A DNA stretch of 55,319 nucleotides from Propionibacteriaceae bacterium UBA7704 (GTDB lineage Bacteria > Actinomycetota > Actinomycetes > Propionibacteriales > Propionibacteriaceae), in contig DLGC01000011.1 of NCBI GenBank assembly GCA_002482525.1, positions 1 to 55,319 of the forward strand, given 5' to 3'. Within the stretch, counting starts at the first letter, position 1. Every line of letters starts with the position of its first letter. Shown here piece by piece: positions 1 through 7,965 of this stretch. Under the pieces are notes generated by a model that saw only the letters and a program-made list of their open reading frames with translations, searched no databases and was not told the origin of the DNA. Position numbers and translations under genes: made by a program.

Positions 1-741
1 GCCGATGCCAGTGGGCGACGCCTGCTGGCGCACGCCCGTGCCGCCGCCCGGCCGGCGGATGTGGTGCGGCGGCTGCCGCAGCCGCGCGGTGTCGGCCTGC
101 TGGTCGGTGTCGACGGCCCCAGCCCGGATGCTGTCGCTGAGCGGCTCACCGGACGCCAGGGGGTCCATGTCGGTGTGGGTGATGCTGCCGCGACCGATGC
201 CGGTGGCACCGTGATCTTCTTCACCGGGCTGTCCGGATCGGGCAAGTCCACCGTGGCCAATGCGCTGGCTGCAGCGTTGGCCGGACGCACCGAACGTCCG
301 CTCACCCTGCTGGACGGTGACGAAGTGCGTCAGATGCTGTCGTCCGAGCTCGGCTTCGACGATGCCGGACGGGCACTCAATATTCGGCGCATCTCGTGGG
401 TGGCTGCCCTGGCGGCCCGGCACGGCGGCATCGCGATCGCCGCCCCGATCGCCCCCTTCGCCGCCGGTCGCGCGGAGGCCCGCCGCATGGCCGAAGAAGT
501 CGGCGACTTCCTGCTGGTGTGGCTGGATACCGATCTGTCGACCTGCGAGCAGCGGGACGCGAAAGGGCTCTACGCTAGGGCGCGGGCTGGCGAGGTGGCC
601 AACTTCACCGGGATCAGTTCGCCGTACGAGCCGGCAGCGGATGCCGATTTGGTTATCGACACCGCGCGCACCACAGTTGAGGAAGCAGTCGAACAGATCG
701 TCGCCGAACTGACCCGACGGGGTCGCTTGGAGCAATGGTGA
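1..741 (+). CDS. cysC: Adenylyl-sulfate kinase (APS kinase), 5' end outside window
   Basis: Phosphorylates adenylyl-sulfate (APS) to PAPS, the last step of sulfate activation. The frame is open from base 1, so the start lies upstream; 246 residues are visible. The kinase domain begins at about visible residue 71, with Walker A GLSGSGKST (76-84), then LLDGDEVR, the NIRR motif, and the family signature GEVANFTGISSPYE near the end. The first 70 visible residues (rich in Ala, Arg, Val, Gly) lie before the kinase fold, so the protein carries an N-terminal extension or domain that I do not recognise. A GTG at 61 is available but has no clear ribosome site. cysD follows after 28 bases, giving the order cysC-cysD-cysN. 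The kinase assignment is firm; the N-terminal region is unassigned. Confidence 0.9.
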   Translation, partial: ADASGRRLLAHARAAARPADVVRRLPQPRGVGLLVGVDGPSPDAVAERLTGRQGVHVGVGDAAATDAGGTVIFFTGLSGSGKSTVANALAAALAGRTERPLTLLDGDEVRQMLSSELGFDDAGRALNIRRISWVAALAARHGGIAIAAPIAPFAAGRAEARRMAEEVGDFLLVWLDTDLSTCEQRDAKGLYARARAGEVANFTGISSPYEPAADADLVIDTARTTVEEAVEQIVAELTRRGRLEQW

Positions 742-769
742 GCGCTGGAGCACGAATGAGGAAGGCACA

Positions 770-1669
770 ATGGGCTATTCACTGAGTCAACTGCGGGAGT
801 TGGAGGCGGAGAGCATCCACATCATCCGCGAGGTGGCCGCCGAGATGCAGCGTCCCTGTCTGCTGTTCTCCGGTGGCAAGGACTCCGTGGTGATGAGCGT
901 GTTGGCTGCCAAAGCCTTCGCGCCGGCGCGGATCCCGTTCCCCTTCATGCATGTCGATACCGGCTTGAACTTCCCCGAAGTGATCGAGTTCCGGGACCGC
1001 CGCGCGGCCGAACTCGGCGTCGAGATGGTGGTGGCCTCGGTGCCTGAGGCCATGGCCCGCGGACTGGTGCGCGAGGAGCCCAACGGCTCCCGAAACCGGA
1101 TCCAATCGCCGGTGCTGCTGGAAGCTGTCGAGAAGCACAAGTTCGACGCACTGTTCGGCGGCGCCCGTCGCGATGAGGAGAAGGCGCGCGCCAAGGAGCG
1201 GGTGTTCTCCTTCCGCGACGAGTTCGGTCAATGGGATCCGAAGAACCAGCGGCCCGAGCTGTGGAATCTGTACAACGGACGGGTCTTCCCCGGCGAGAAC
1301 ATCCGGGTATTCCCGTTGTCGAACTGGACCGAATTGGACACCTGGCAGTACATCGAGACCGAGAACATCGAGCTGCCCAGCCTGTACTACGCCGCCGAGC
1401 GTGAGGTCGTCGAACGCGACGGCATGCTGTACGCGGTCAACGAGTTCGTGCCGCTCAAAGATGGCGAGACCAGCAGCGTGCGCAGCGTCCGCTACCGCAC
1501 CATGGGCGACGCCAACCTCACCGCCGCGGTGGAATCCGAGGCTGACACCAACGAAAAGGTGGTGGCCGAGATCGCCGCCTCCCGGCTGACCGAACGCGGC
1601 GCCACCCGCGGTGACGACAAGGTGAGCGAAGCCGCGATGGAAGACCGGAAGAAGGAAGGCTACTTCTGA
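770..1669 (+). CDS. cysD: Sulfate adenylyltransferase subunit 2
   Basis: Small catalytic subunit of ATP sulfurylase; with CysN it makes APS from sulfate and ATP in the cytoplasm. The 299 residues match the usual length of about 300. The PP-loop of the N-type ATP pyrophosphatase fold, SGGKDS, is at 34-39. The middle of the protein has the family features GGARRDEEKARAKER and WNLYNG, and the end is DRKKEGYF. The ATG is preceded by an AGGAAGG ribosome site. The stop overlaps the cysN start by one base (TGATG), so the two subunits are translationally coupled. Second gene of the cysC-cysD-cysN operon. Confidence 0.97.
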   Translation: MGYSLSQLRELEAESIHIIREVAAEMQRPCLLFSGGKDSVVMSVLAAKAFAPARIPFPFMHVDTGLNFPEVIEFRDRRAAELGVEMVVASVPEAMARGLVREEPNGSRNRIQSPVLLEAVEKHKFDALFGGARRDEEKARAKERVFSFRDEFGQWDPKNQRPELWNLYNGRVFPGENIRVFPLSNWTELDTWQYIETENIELPSLYYAAEREVVERDGMLYAVNEFVPLKDGETSSVRSVRYRTMGDANLTAAVESEADTNEKVVAEIAASRLTERGATRGDDKVSEAAMEDRKKEGYF

Positions 1670-2916
1670 TGCACGACCTGCTACGTTTCGCCACTGCCGG
1701 CAGCGTCGATGACGGCAAGAGCACTCTCATCGGACGGCTGCTGTACGACTCGAAGTCGATCTTCGTCGACCAGTACGATGCGGTCGAAGCGGCGAGTCAG
1801 CGTCGCGGCGACGACTACGTCGACCTGGCGCTCCTCACCGACGGCCTGCGCGCCGAACGCGAACAAGGCATCACCATCGACGTGGCCTACCGCTACTTCG
1901 CGACTCCGGTGCGCAAGTTCATCATCGCCGACACCCCCGGTCACCCGCAGTACACCCGCAACATGGTCACCGGCGCCTCCACCGCTGAGGCCGCGCTGAT
2001 TCTGGTCGACGCCCGCAAGGGTGTTGTCGAACAGAGCCGACGCCATTCGCTGCTGGCCTCCATGCTGGGGGTGCGCCACCTGGTGGTGTGCATCAACAAG
2101 ATGGACCTCGTGGCGTACTCCGAGGAGACCTACGACGCGATCGTGCAGGACTTCACTGACTTCGCCAGCCGACTGCAGGGCGTGGAGATCGAGTTCATCC
2201 CGATCTCGGCCCTGGTCGGAGACAATGTGGTGGATCGCGGCGAGAACATGCGCTGGTACAACGGGCCCACGCTGCTGTACCACCTGGAACACCTCCACGT
2301 GGCCGGTGACCGCAACCTCACCGATGTGCGCTTCCCGGTGCAGTATGTGATCCGTCCGCAGTCCAACCAGAATCGCGACTTCCGCGGCTATGCCGGCACC
2401 ATCGCCTCGGGTGTGATGCGTCCCGGTGATCCGGTGCTGGCGCTGCCCAGCGGCATGACGTCCACGATTTCGGCCATCGACGGCCCGACCGGTCCGCTGC
2501 CGGAGGCCTACTCCGGGATGTCGGTGGTGGTACGGCTAGCCGACGAAATCGACCTGAGCCGTGGCGACATGCTGGTGCGTCCCAACAACAAGCCTGACCT
2601 CACCCAAGATCTTGATCTGGGGCTGTGCTGGATGGATGAGACCCAGACGCTGGTTCCGGGCAAGATGCTCGCCATCAAGCAGACCACCCAGTGGGCTCGG
2701 GCGAAGGTGACCGAAGTCGTCTACCGGATGGACATCAACACTCTGCGGCGTGACGAAACTGCCCAGGAGTTGGCTCTCAACGACATCGGACGGGTCAAGG
2801 TGCGGGTGACCAAGCCGCTGGCCGTGGATGCCTACCGAGACAACCGGGTGACCGGTGCGGTGATCCTGGTGGACGAAGCGACCAACCGAACGGTGGCGGC
2901 CGGCTTCATCCGGTAG
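1669..2916 (+). CDS. cysN: Sulfate adenylyltransferase subunit 1 (GTPase)
   Basis: GTPase subunit that drives APS formation by CysD. EF-Tu-like G domain: G1 GSVDDGKST (11-19), effector loop REQGITID (64-71), G3 DTPGH (88-92), G4 NKMD (143-146). Two beta-barrel domains follow, ending at residue 415. There is no C-terminal kinase domain, unlike the CysN-CysC fusions of mycobacteria; here CysC is a separate gene upstream. Overlaps cysD by one base. It runs convergently into the toxin gene with only 3 bases between the stops and no clear terminator. Confidence 0.97.
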   Translation: MHDLLRFATAGSVDDGKSTLIGRLLYDSKSIFVDQYDAVEAASQRRGDDYVDLALLTDGLRAEREQGITIDVAYRYFATPVRKFIIADTPGHPQYTRNMVTGASTAEAALILVDARKGVVEQSRRHSLLASMLGVRHLVVCINKMDLVAYSEETYDAIVQDFTDFASRLQGVEIEFIPISALVGDNVVDRGENMRWYNGPTLLYHLEHLHVAGDRNLTDVRFPVQYVIRPQSNQNRDFRGYAGTIASGVMRPGDPVLALPSGMTSTISAIDGPTGPLPEAYSGMSVVVRLADEIDLSRGDMLVRPNNKPDLTQDLDLGLCWMDETQTLVPGKMLAIKQTTQWARAKVTEVVYRMDINTLRRDETAQELALNDIGRVKVRVTKPLAVDAYRDNRVTGAVILVDEATNRTVAAGFIR

Positions 2917-2919
2917 GTC

Positions 2920-3312
2920 CTAGCTCGCGATCAGCACGGTGCGGTCAGGGAACCGCGCGCTCAGGCCCGGATCGAGCGTGGCGAGCACGTCGCCGTGGGC
3001 TGCGGCCAGGCCGACCAGGTAGGCGTCACTGAACTGGTCGGCGCCATCGATGTCGTCGGCGCTCAACTGGGTGCACGACAGATCGGTGGGCCAGAACTCG
3101 CAGTGAGGATGCGCCCGGACACCGGCCAGCACCTCGAGGGCCGTCTGGGGGCTTTCCCCCAGCCGGAGCAGGAAGCGCAGGGCGGCGGCCTCGGTGATAG
3201 GCGTGATGGCGAAGGTCGGTTGATCCGAGAACCAGGCAGCAGCAGCGGCATGGTGTTCATGCTCGGCGATGACCAGCGCCGCCAATACCGACGGGGCGAG
3301 CAGCGGGCTCAC
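2920..3312 (-). CDS. PIN-domain (VapC-type) toxin lacking its first catalytic Asp
   Basis: A 130-residue PIN-domain protein, the expected size for VapC ribonucleases. The GTG start at 3312 overlaps the antitoxin stop (GTGA), so the pair is coupled; a longer reading upstream would only run through the antitoxin in another frame. VapC proteins normally begin with a strand ending in a DxN motif that holds the first metal-binding Asp. Here that site reads LLAPSVL: Asp is replaced by Ala (codon GCC, one base from GAC) and Asn by Ser. The other acidic positions look present: ITEAA, FSDAYL and TLDPGL. Activity is therefore doubtful; it may be a decayed toxin or a substrate-binding variant. The family call is firm; loss of function is inference. 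Confidence 0.8.
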   Translation of the reverse strand: MSPLLAPSVLAALVIAEHEHHAAAAAWFSDQPTFAITPITEAAALRFLLRLGESPQTALEVLAGVRAHPHCEFWPTDLSCTQLSADDIDGADQFSDAYLVGLAAAHGDVLATLDPGLSARFPDRTVLIAS

Positions 3313-3539
3313 TTCTCGGCCATTCCGGCCCGGGTCTGGCTGGTCGTGACCTTGCGGCCAAGGCTCAGCACGGGCAGACCGGTGAGTTGATCGGTGACGA
3401 GCTTGACGGGTGCGTCCAACTGGGCGAGGCCGCGGACGGTCAGGTCGGCGAGGACAGCGGAGAGGGAGACTCCTCGTTTGGCGGCGAGTTCTCGAGCGCG
3501 TCGGTGAACTGCTGGTGGGAGATCGACTGTGGTGCGCAT
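3309..3539 (-). CDS. Ribbon-helix-helix antitoxin (VapB-type)
   Basis: A 76-residue protein with an N-terminal ribbon-helix-helix DNA-binding segment (MRTTVDLPPAVHRRARELA) followed by the second helix around SLSAVLADL. The C-terminal half would wrap the toxin. I chose the ATG at 3539 over the GTG at 3542 because a TAGGGT box lies exactly 6 bases upstream of the ATG, as in many leaderless genes in this window. It probably represses its own promoter and neutralises the downstream PIN protein. Its stop overlaps the toxin start. Confidence 0.82.
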   Translation of the reverse strand: MRTTVDLPPAVHRRARELAAKRGVSLSAVLADLTVRGLAQLDAPVKLVTDQLTGLPVLSLGRKVTTSQTRAGMAEK

Positions 3540-3545
3540 CACTGA

Positions 3546-3551
3546 ACCCTA
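3546..3551 (-). promoter_or_regulatory. -10 box of the antitoxin gene (leaderless spacing)
   Basis: TAGGGT on the minus strand, six bases from the ATG at 3539. The A+T-rich, partly palindromic bases around 3554-3568 (centred on ATGCAT) could be the antitoxin operator; that part is only a guess. Confidence 0.5.
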
Positions 3552-3616
3552 GTTGATGCATTCATGATGTGACCAGCCTTTCTGGCAGGGTGCGTCACGA
3601 TGACCGGGAGAACCGT

Positions 3617-3622
3617 TAGGCT
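3617..3622 (+). promoter_or_regulatory. -10 box (TAGGCT) for the spermidine-synthase-like gene
   Basis: TAGGCT, the commonest -10 form in this window, 47 bases before the start at 3670. It would give a short leader of about 40 bases. No convincing -35 box is seen. Confidence 0.4.
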
Positions 3623-3669
3623 CTGCAGGGCTGGCGGGGCGCTGCCCGCGACGCCGTACGGAATGAGCG

Positions 3670-4503
3670 ATGCCGATGAGTGAGATCGTGCCCGCACCGG
3701 ACGACCCCGGTTGCTTCGTGGTCGTGAATGGTGACACTGAGCAGTCTTTCGTCGACCTCAACGACCCCACCCGCTTGGAGTTCGAATACGTCCAGCGCAT
3801 CGCTGAAGTCCTGGATGAGACCGCTCTGCTGAGGTCCCGGTCGGAGCAGATCCGAATCCTGCACGTCGGTGGCGGCGGATTGACGCTGCCCCGGTACGTC
3901 CAGGCGCGACGTCCCGGCACCGCTCAGGTCGTCTTCGAACCCGACGAGGCACTGACCGAAGCCGTCCGCCGTGAGATTCCGTTGGCCGGTCGTGCCAGCA
4001 TCCGCATCCACGGCGTGGATGGGGTCGTGGGATTGGCAGAGATGCCCAGCGGGTGTGCCGACGCCGTCGTCATCGACGCCTTTCAAGGCGCCAGTGTGCC
4101 CGCAGCGTTGTCGACCGCAGAGTTCTTCGCCGAAGCCATCCGGGTGTTGCGCGCCTCGGGAATCGTGGTGATGAACCTGACCGACTCGGCCCCCTTCGAA
4201 TGGGCGAAGCGCTGTCTCGCCGGCTTGACGACCTATGCGGCGCAAGTTGGGGTGATCGCCGAAGTCCCGGTGTGGAAGGGGCGCCGGTTCGGAAACCTGA
4301 TCGCTCTGGCCGGCAATGACATTCCGGTGGATCGGATCACGACGCGGCTGATCCGGGCCGACTTCCCGAATCGCCTGGTGGGTGGCCAGGCGCTGCTGGA
4401 CTGGATCGGCGGCGCACCGCCGTTCACCAAGGCCGATGCCTTGCCCTCACCCGAACCCAACTGGGGCAATACCTGGTTCGGTCCGACCCGACGGAATCGG
4501 TGA
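3670..4503 (+). CDS. Spermidine-synthase-like methyltransferase-fold protein
   Basis: 277 residues with a Rossmann-type SAM/aminopropyl-donor fold. The glycine-rich loop ILHVGGGGLTLPR is at about 63-75, the acidic residue after strand 2 is in VVFEPDEALTEAV, and VVIDAFQG follows strand 4. This layout is that of the spermidine synthase superfamily, including many actinobacterial homologues annotated as spermidine synthase without proof of polyamine activity. A second ATG at 3676 is equally possible as start. Stands alone between the toxin-antitoxin pair (divergent) and pyrE. Substrate unknown. Confidence 0.75.
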   Translation: MPMSEIVPAPDDPGCFVVVNGDTEQSFVDLNDPTRLEFEYVQRIAEVLDETALLRSRSEQIRILHVGGGGLTLPRYVQARRPGTAQVVFEPDEALTEAVRREIPLAGRASIRIHGVDGVVGLAEMPSGCADAVVIDAFQGASVPAALSTAEFFAEAIRVLRASGIVVMNLTDSAPFEWAKRCLAGLTTYAAQVGVIAEVPVWKGRRFGNLIALAGNDIPVDRITTRLIRADFPNRLVGGQALLDWIGGAPPFTKADALPSPEPNWGNTWFGPTRRNR

Positions 4504-4523
4504 GGGCAGCGCGGCGGGTGCAA

Positions 4524-4529
4524 TACCGT
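4524..4529 (+). promoter_or_regulatory. -10 box of pyrE (leaderless spacing)
   Basis: TACCGT lies seven bases before the pyrE ATG, consistent with transcription starting at the start codon. No ribosome site is present between them. Confidence 0.45.
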
Positions 4530-4536
4530 TGCTGCC

Positions 4537-5079
4537 ATGACTGCGCGCGCTGAACTCATCGACCACATCTCCACACTGGCCGTCGTCCGGGGCCGGGTGA
4601 CGCTGGCGTCCGGACGTGAAGCCGATTACTACATCGACTTGCGGCGCGTCACCTTGGACGGTGTGGCTGCGCCGCTGGTCGGAGAGGTCATGACCGACCT
4701 GGTCGCCGATCTGGATTTCGACGCCGTCGGGGGACTCACCCTGGGCGCGGACCCGGTGGCGGTCGCCATGATGCACCACGCCGCTGCGCACGGCGGACGC
4801 CTGGACGCCTTCGTCGTACGCAAGGAAGCCAAAGCCCACGGCATGCAGCGGCGGATCGAGGGCACCGAGGTCGCCGGACGCCGCGTCCTGGTGGTCGAGG
4901 ACACCTCCACCACCGGCGGGTCGGTGTTGACCGCGGTGGAGGCCGTCCGGGAAGCGGGTGCCGATGTGGTCGCGGTCGCGGTGATCGTGGATCGCGACAC
5001 GGGAGCCAAGGAGAAGATCGAGGCCGCCGGAGTCCCGTATCGCTATGCGGTCTCGTTGAAAGATCTCGGCCTGGCATAG
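4537..5079 (+). CDS. pyrE: Orotate phosphoribosyltransferase
   Basis: Converts orotate and PRPP to orotidine 5'-phosphate in pyrimidine synthesis. 180 residues, in the normal range. The PRPP-binding motif reads VLVVEDTSTTGGS, and the orotate-specific loop VVRKEAKAHGMQRRIEG precedes it. The N-terminal GRVTLASGREADYYIDLRR segment is typical. Monocistronic by appearance, with a TACCGT box directly upstream; no other pyr genes are nearby. Confidence 0.95.
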   Translation: MTARAELIDHISTLAVVRGRVTLASGREADYYIDLRRVTLDGVAAPLVGEVMTDLVADLDFDAVGGLTLGADPVAVAMMHHAAAHGGRLDAFVVRKEAKAHGMQRRIEGTEVAGRRVLVVEDTSTTGGSVLTAVEAVREAGADVVAVAVIVDRDTGAKEKIEAAGVPYRYAVSLKDLGLA

Positions 5080-5111
5080 CGCCTCGCGTCCCCGGCCGTG
5101 CCGCCAACGGT

Positions 5112-5117
5112 TAGGCT
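5112..5117 (+). promoter_or_regulatory. -10 box (TAGGCT) for lemA
   Basis: TAGGCT 52 bases before the chosen lemA start, giving a leader that contains the GGAG ribosome site at 5159-5162. Confidence 0.4.
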
Positions 5118-5168
5118 GGTGCCGGTCGTCCACGCGGATGATGTGAATGATGCTGATTGGAGCCTTGG

Positions 5169-5969
5169 ATGTTGTGGTTCTTGCTGATCGTGCTGCTGAT
5201 CGTGGTGGTCCTGGGGGGCTATGCGGTGAGCTTGTACAACGGCTTCGTCCGTTCGCGGAACCTGATTCAGGAGTCCTGGCGGCAAATCGACGTCGAGCTG
5301 AACCGTCGCTACGACCTGATTCCCAATCTGGTCGAGACGGTGCGCGCCTACGCAGCTCACGAGCGCAACAGCTTGGAGAATGTGACTCGCCTGCGCAACC
5401 AGGCGGCTTCATTGGCCCAAAGCGGCGGCGCCAGCGCGGAACGAGCGCAGGTGGAGGAGCAACTCACCAGCGCCGTGCATGGCCTGATGGTCAGCGTCGA
5501 GGCCTACCCCGATTTGAAGAGCAACGTGAACTTCCTGGAGTTGCAGCGCGAACTCACCGCCACCGAGGACCGGATCGCGGCCGGGCGACGCTTCTACAAC
5601 GCCAATGTGCGCAACTACAACACTCAGACCGAATCGTTCCCTTCGGTACTGGTGGCCAATATGTTCCACTTCGGCAAGGCCGCCTACTTCGAGGTCAACG
5701 ACCAGGCCGTGCGGCAAGCCCCGCATGTCAGCTTTGGTGAGATCAGCGAGCGTCCCGCCGGTTCCGCAGAGCCGACCAATGCTCAACTCGGCACCGGACC
5801 GGTGACTGCCGACGGCCTGCCCAATCCGCAGTCCTACGACCAGAATGCGCCAGGCGCCTCAGCCCCGGGCAGCTTCGATGTCGCGCCGCCGGCGCAAGCC
5901 CCGTCCTTCCAGCAGCCGCCGACGCAGCAGCCGCCGGCCGATCCGCCGAACTACGGCCCGCAGGGCTGA
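5169..5969 (+). CDS. LemA family membrane protein
   Basis: 266 residues. One N-terminal membrane helix (LWFLLIVLLIVVVLGGYAV) is followed by the conserved LemA helical core with NRRYDLIPNLVETV and later ATEDRIAAGRRFYNANVR. The last 70 residues are a low-complexity Pro/Gln/Ala tail not found in short LemA proteins. ATG 5169 was chosen because GGAG sits 6 bases upstream; a TTG at 5157 is the alternative. LemA proteins have a helical-bundle domain and no agreed molecular function. Convergent with dedA, 11 bases between stops. Confidence 0.85.
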   Translation: MLWFLLIVLLIVVVLGGYAVSLYNGFVRSRNLIQESWRQIDVELNRRYDLIPNLVETVRAYAAHERNSLENVTRLRNQAASLAQSGGASAERAQVEEQLTSAVHGLMVSVEAYPDLKSNVNFLELQRELTATEDRIAAGRRFYNANVRNYNTQTESFPSVLVANMFHFGKAAYFEVNDQAVRQAPHVSFGEISERPAGSAEPTNAQLGTGPVTADGLPNPQSYDQNAPGASAPGSFDVAPPAQAPSFQQPPTQQPPADPPNYGPQG

Positions 5970-5980
5970 CCTCGCTGCGT

Positions 5981-6685
5981 TCAGGCTTTGGTGGGTTCGG
6001 ATTCCTGACGGGACTTGCGGCGCTGAATGATCGCCTCGACGATCATCGGGATGACCGACACGAACACGATCGCGATCAGCACCGCCTCGATGTTCTTCTG
6101 GAAGAAGGGGATCTGGCCCAGGTAGAAGCCGAGCACGGTTACTCCGACCGCCCAGATGACGCCGCCGACGGCGGTCCAGGTGATGAAGGTCCGAAACGGC
6201 ATGCGTCCGATGCCGGCGATCAGGGTGATGAAGGTGCGAACGAAGGGAACGAACCGTCCCAGCACCAGCGCCTTGTTGCCGTAGGTGGCCAGCATTTCGT
6301 GGGTCTTCTCGACATAGACCGGGTTGAACACCTTGCCCCAGAAACCCTCGCGGGGTTTGAACAGCGGTGGGCCGATGAGGTGGCCCAGCCAATAGCCGGC
6401 CACGTTGCCAGCGACGGCAGCCACCGTGAGAATCAGACAGGCGATGGCCAAGACCTGCCCTTCGGGCATGGTTCCGAAGCTGATGGTGCCCAGCGAGATG
6501 AACATGCCTACGGTGAAGAGCAGGGAGTCGCCAGGCAGGATCGGCCAGATCGCGCACTCGATGAAGACGAGAAAGGCCACTCCCCACAGCGCCCAATTGC
6601 CCAAGGCCTGAATGAGCTGCTCCAGAATGGCAGCCGGGTCGAGCCAGGAAGGCATCAAGGGTATGAGCAGGGGCAACAGATCCAT
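5981..6685 (-). CDS. DedA family membrane protein
   Basis: 234 residues, polytopic, of the DedA/SNARE-associated superfamily (lipid scrambling or flippase-like roles are known for members). Family features: ECAIWPILPGDSLLF, GYWLGHLIGPPLF, the FGR-like segment LGRFVPFVRTFITLIAG, and a basic C-terminal tail. The open frame extends far upstream, but that part only shadows trmH. ATG 6685 starts the hydrophobic protein and has TACCCT seven bases upstream. Shares a 24-bp divergent promoter with trmH. Confidence 0.9.
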   Translation of the reverse strand: MDLLPLLIPLMPSWLDPAAILEQLIQALGNWALWGVAFLVFIECAIWPILPGDSLLFTVGMFISLGTISFGTMPEGQVLAIACLILTVAAVAGNVAGYWLGHLIGPPLFKPREGFWGKVFNPVYVEKTHEMLATYGNKALVLGRFVPFVRTFITLIAGIGRMPFRTFITWTAVGGVIWAVGVTVLGFYLGQIPFFQKNIEAVLIAIVFVSVIPMIVEAIIQRRKSRQESEPTKA

Positions 6686-6709
6686 GTGGTGAAGGGTACC
6701 GTGGCCGCC
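6686..6709. promoter_or_regulatory. Divergent promoter with overlapping -10 boxes (dedA / trmH)
   Basis: Only 24 bases separate the two start codons. AGGGTACCGT (6694-6703) gives TACCCT on the minus strand (6693-6698), seven bases from the dedA ATG, and TACCGT on the plus strand (6697-6702), seven bases from the trmH ATG. The two boxes overlap on the palindrome GGTACC. Neither gene has room for a ribosome site, so both are probably leaderless. Promoter activity is inferred from spacing and match only. Confidence 0.6.
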
Positions 6710-7363
6710 ATGGCGAATCTGAGCGAGGACGAGGTGGTGGCTGTGAGTAGCCCCGGCGTCGGGCCTCACCCCGAACCGTGGCCTGACGATCCGCGTCTGG
6801 ATCGCGAGCTTCTTGCCCAGGGGGATCGCCGCAACGTGCCCGACGCGTACCGGTATTGGAGCGTTGAGGCAATCGTCGCCGACCTCGACACCCGTCGGCT
6901 GCCGCTCCAGGTCGCCATCCAGAACTGGGAACACGACTTCAACATCGGCTCGATCGTGCGTACCGCGAATGCCTTCAATGTGTCTGCGGTGCACATCATC
7001 GGACGCCGCCGCTGGAACCGTCGCGGTGCGATGGTCACCGATCGTTATCTGCACGTCCACCACCATCCGACCACCGAGGACTTCCTGGCTTGGCTGGCCG
7101 AGCACGGCGTCACCCCGATCGGGGTGGACAACCTGCCCGGCTCGGTGCCGCTGGAAGGCGCCCAACTCCCACAGCACTGCTGTCTGGTCTTTGGCTCCGA
7201 AGGACCCGGTCTCACCGAAGATCTGGTCGCCGGATGTCAGCAACTGGTTGCCATAACGCAATACGGTTCGACGCGTTCGCTGAATGCCGGTGCGGCCGCG
7301 GCGATCGCCATGTATCACTGGGCGCTGCGTTGGGCGCCGCGTCCGGATTCAGTCGGCACCTAG
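6710..7363 (+). CDS. SpoU/TrmH family RNA methyltransferase
   Basis: 217 residues. Predicted SAM-dependent 2'-O-ribose methyltransferase of the SPOUT class, acting on tRNA or rRNA. Conserved blocks in order: NWEHDFNIGSIVRTANAFN, FGSEGPGLTEDLV and STRSLNAGAAAAIAMYHW, which form the knotted SAM site. ATG 6710 is used rather than in-frame starts further upstream, which lie on the opposite strand of dedA. The exact target nucleotide cannot be told from sequence. Next gene starts 9 bases after the stop. Confidence 0.88.
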   Translation: MANLSEDEVVAVSSPGVGPHPEPWPDDPRLDRELLAQGDRRNVPDAYRYWSVEAIVADLDTRRLPLQVAIQNWEHDFNIGSIVRTANAFNVSAVHIIGRRRWNRRGAMVTDRYLHVHHHPTTEDFLAWLAEHGVTPIGVDNLPGSVPLEGAQLPQHCCLVFGSEGPGLTEDLVAGCQQLVAITQYGSTRSLNAGAAAAIAMYHWALRWAPRPDSVGT

Positions 7364-7366
7364 GAT
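7361..7366 (+). promoter_or_regulatory. -10 box (TAGGAT), leaderless spacing
   Basis: TAGGAT, six bases before the GTG at 7373. Its first three bases are also the stop codon of the trmH-family gene. AGGATGG could instead serve as a weak ribosome site. Confidence 0.4.
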
Positions 7367-7372
7367 GGTGGC

Positions 7373-7888
7373 GTGGGCGACGAATACGGCATCTACTACC
7401 GTCCCGAGGTAGCGGCAGCCAAAGTGTCAGGGCTGCGCAATCGCGTGATCTGGCAATTCGGCTCGTTGCTGCTCTCCGTGGTCATTTTCGGCGCGCTGTG
7501 GGCCATCTGGCCCGACACCTTCGCTGATTGGGCGCCGTGGTTCCTCGGAGTGAGTGTGGCCACCGGCGGCGGTACTGCGCTGTACTTCCTCATCCAGTGG
7601 TTTCGGGCCCGCGCGGATGCTCGTCGCGCAATTCCGGGCCTGGCGATCGGTCTCAACCGGGAAGGCATGATGATCGCGCAGCGCTGGCTCGCCTGGTCTG
7701 AGGTTGGCTCGATGGTGGTCAAGCCCGGCGTCATGGGTGCCTCGAGTTCGTTGGTGACTACGGCTCGGGATTCGTTTACCGCCGTGGTCCCCCTTGAACT
7801 GACCGACGCGATGCCGGCGTCCCTGGATTCGGTGGTGCGGGTGTTGTCTGCGGGCCGGACCTGGGTAGATCTTTCCCGGTTGGATTGA
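7373..7888 (+). CDS. Small two-helix membrane protein, PH/YcxB-like
   Basis: 171 residues. Two membrane helices (around IWQFGSLLLSVVIFGALWAIW and WFLGVSVATGGGTALYFLI) are followed by a cytoplasmic domain. That domain reads GLAIGLNREGMMIAQRWLAWSEV and ends WVDLSRLD, resembling YcxB/bacterial PH-like domains. GTG start. No function can be assigned. It may be cotranscribed with the trmH-family gene or have its own leaderless promoter. Confidence 0.7.
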   Translation: MGDEYGIYYRPEVAAAKVSGLRNRVIWQFGSLLLSVVIFGALWAIWPDTFADWAPWFLGVSVATGGGTALYFLIQWFRARADARRAIPGLAIGLNREGMMIAQRWLAWSEVGSMVVKPGVMGASSSLVTTARDSFTAVVPLELTDAMPASLDSVVRVLSAGRTWVDLSRLD

Positions 7889-7965
7889 GCAGTTCGTCCG
7901 CGGGTTGGACCGCGGCGTTCGAGTTATGGGCGCCCCGCCACCGCGCGGTGCGGGATTTGAGAGAC

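Noticed and set aside
2920..3561. Long 213-codon reading of the PIN toxin
   Set aside because: The first 80 codons only shadow the antitoxin in another frame. The GTG at 3312 overlapping the antitoxin stop starts exactly at the PIN fold.
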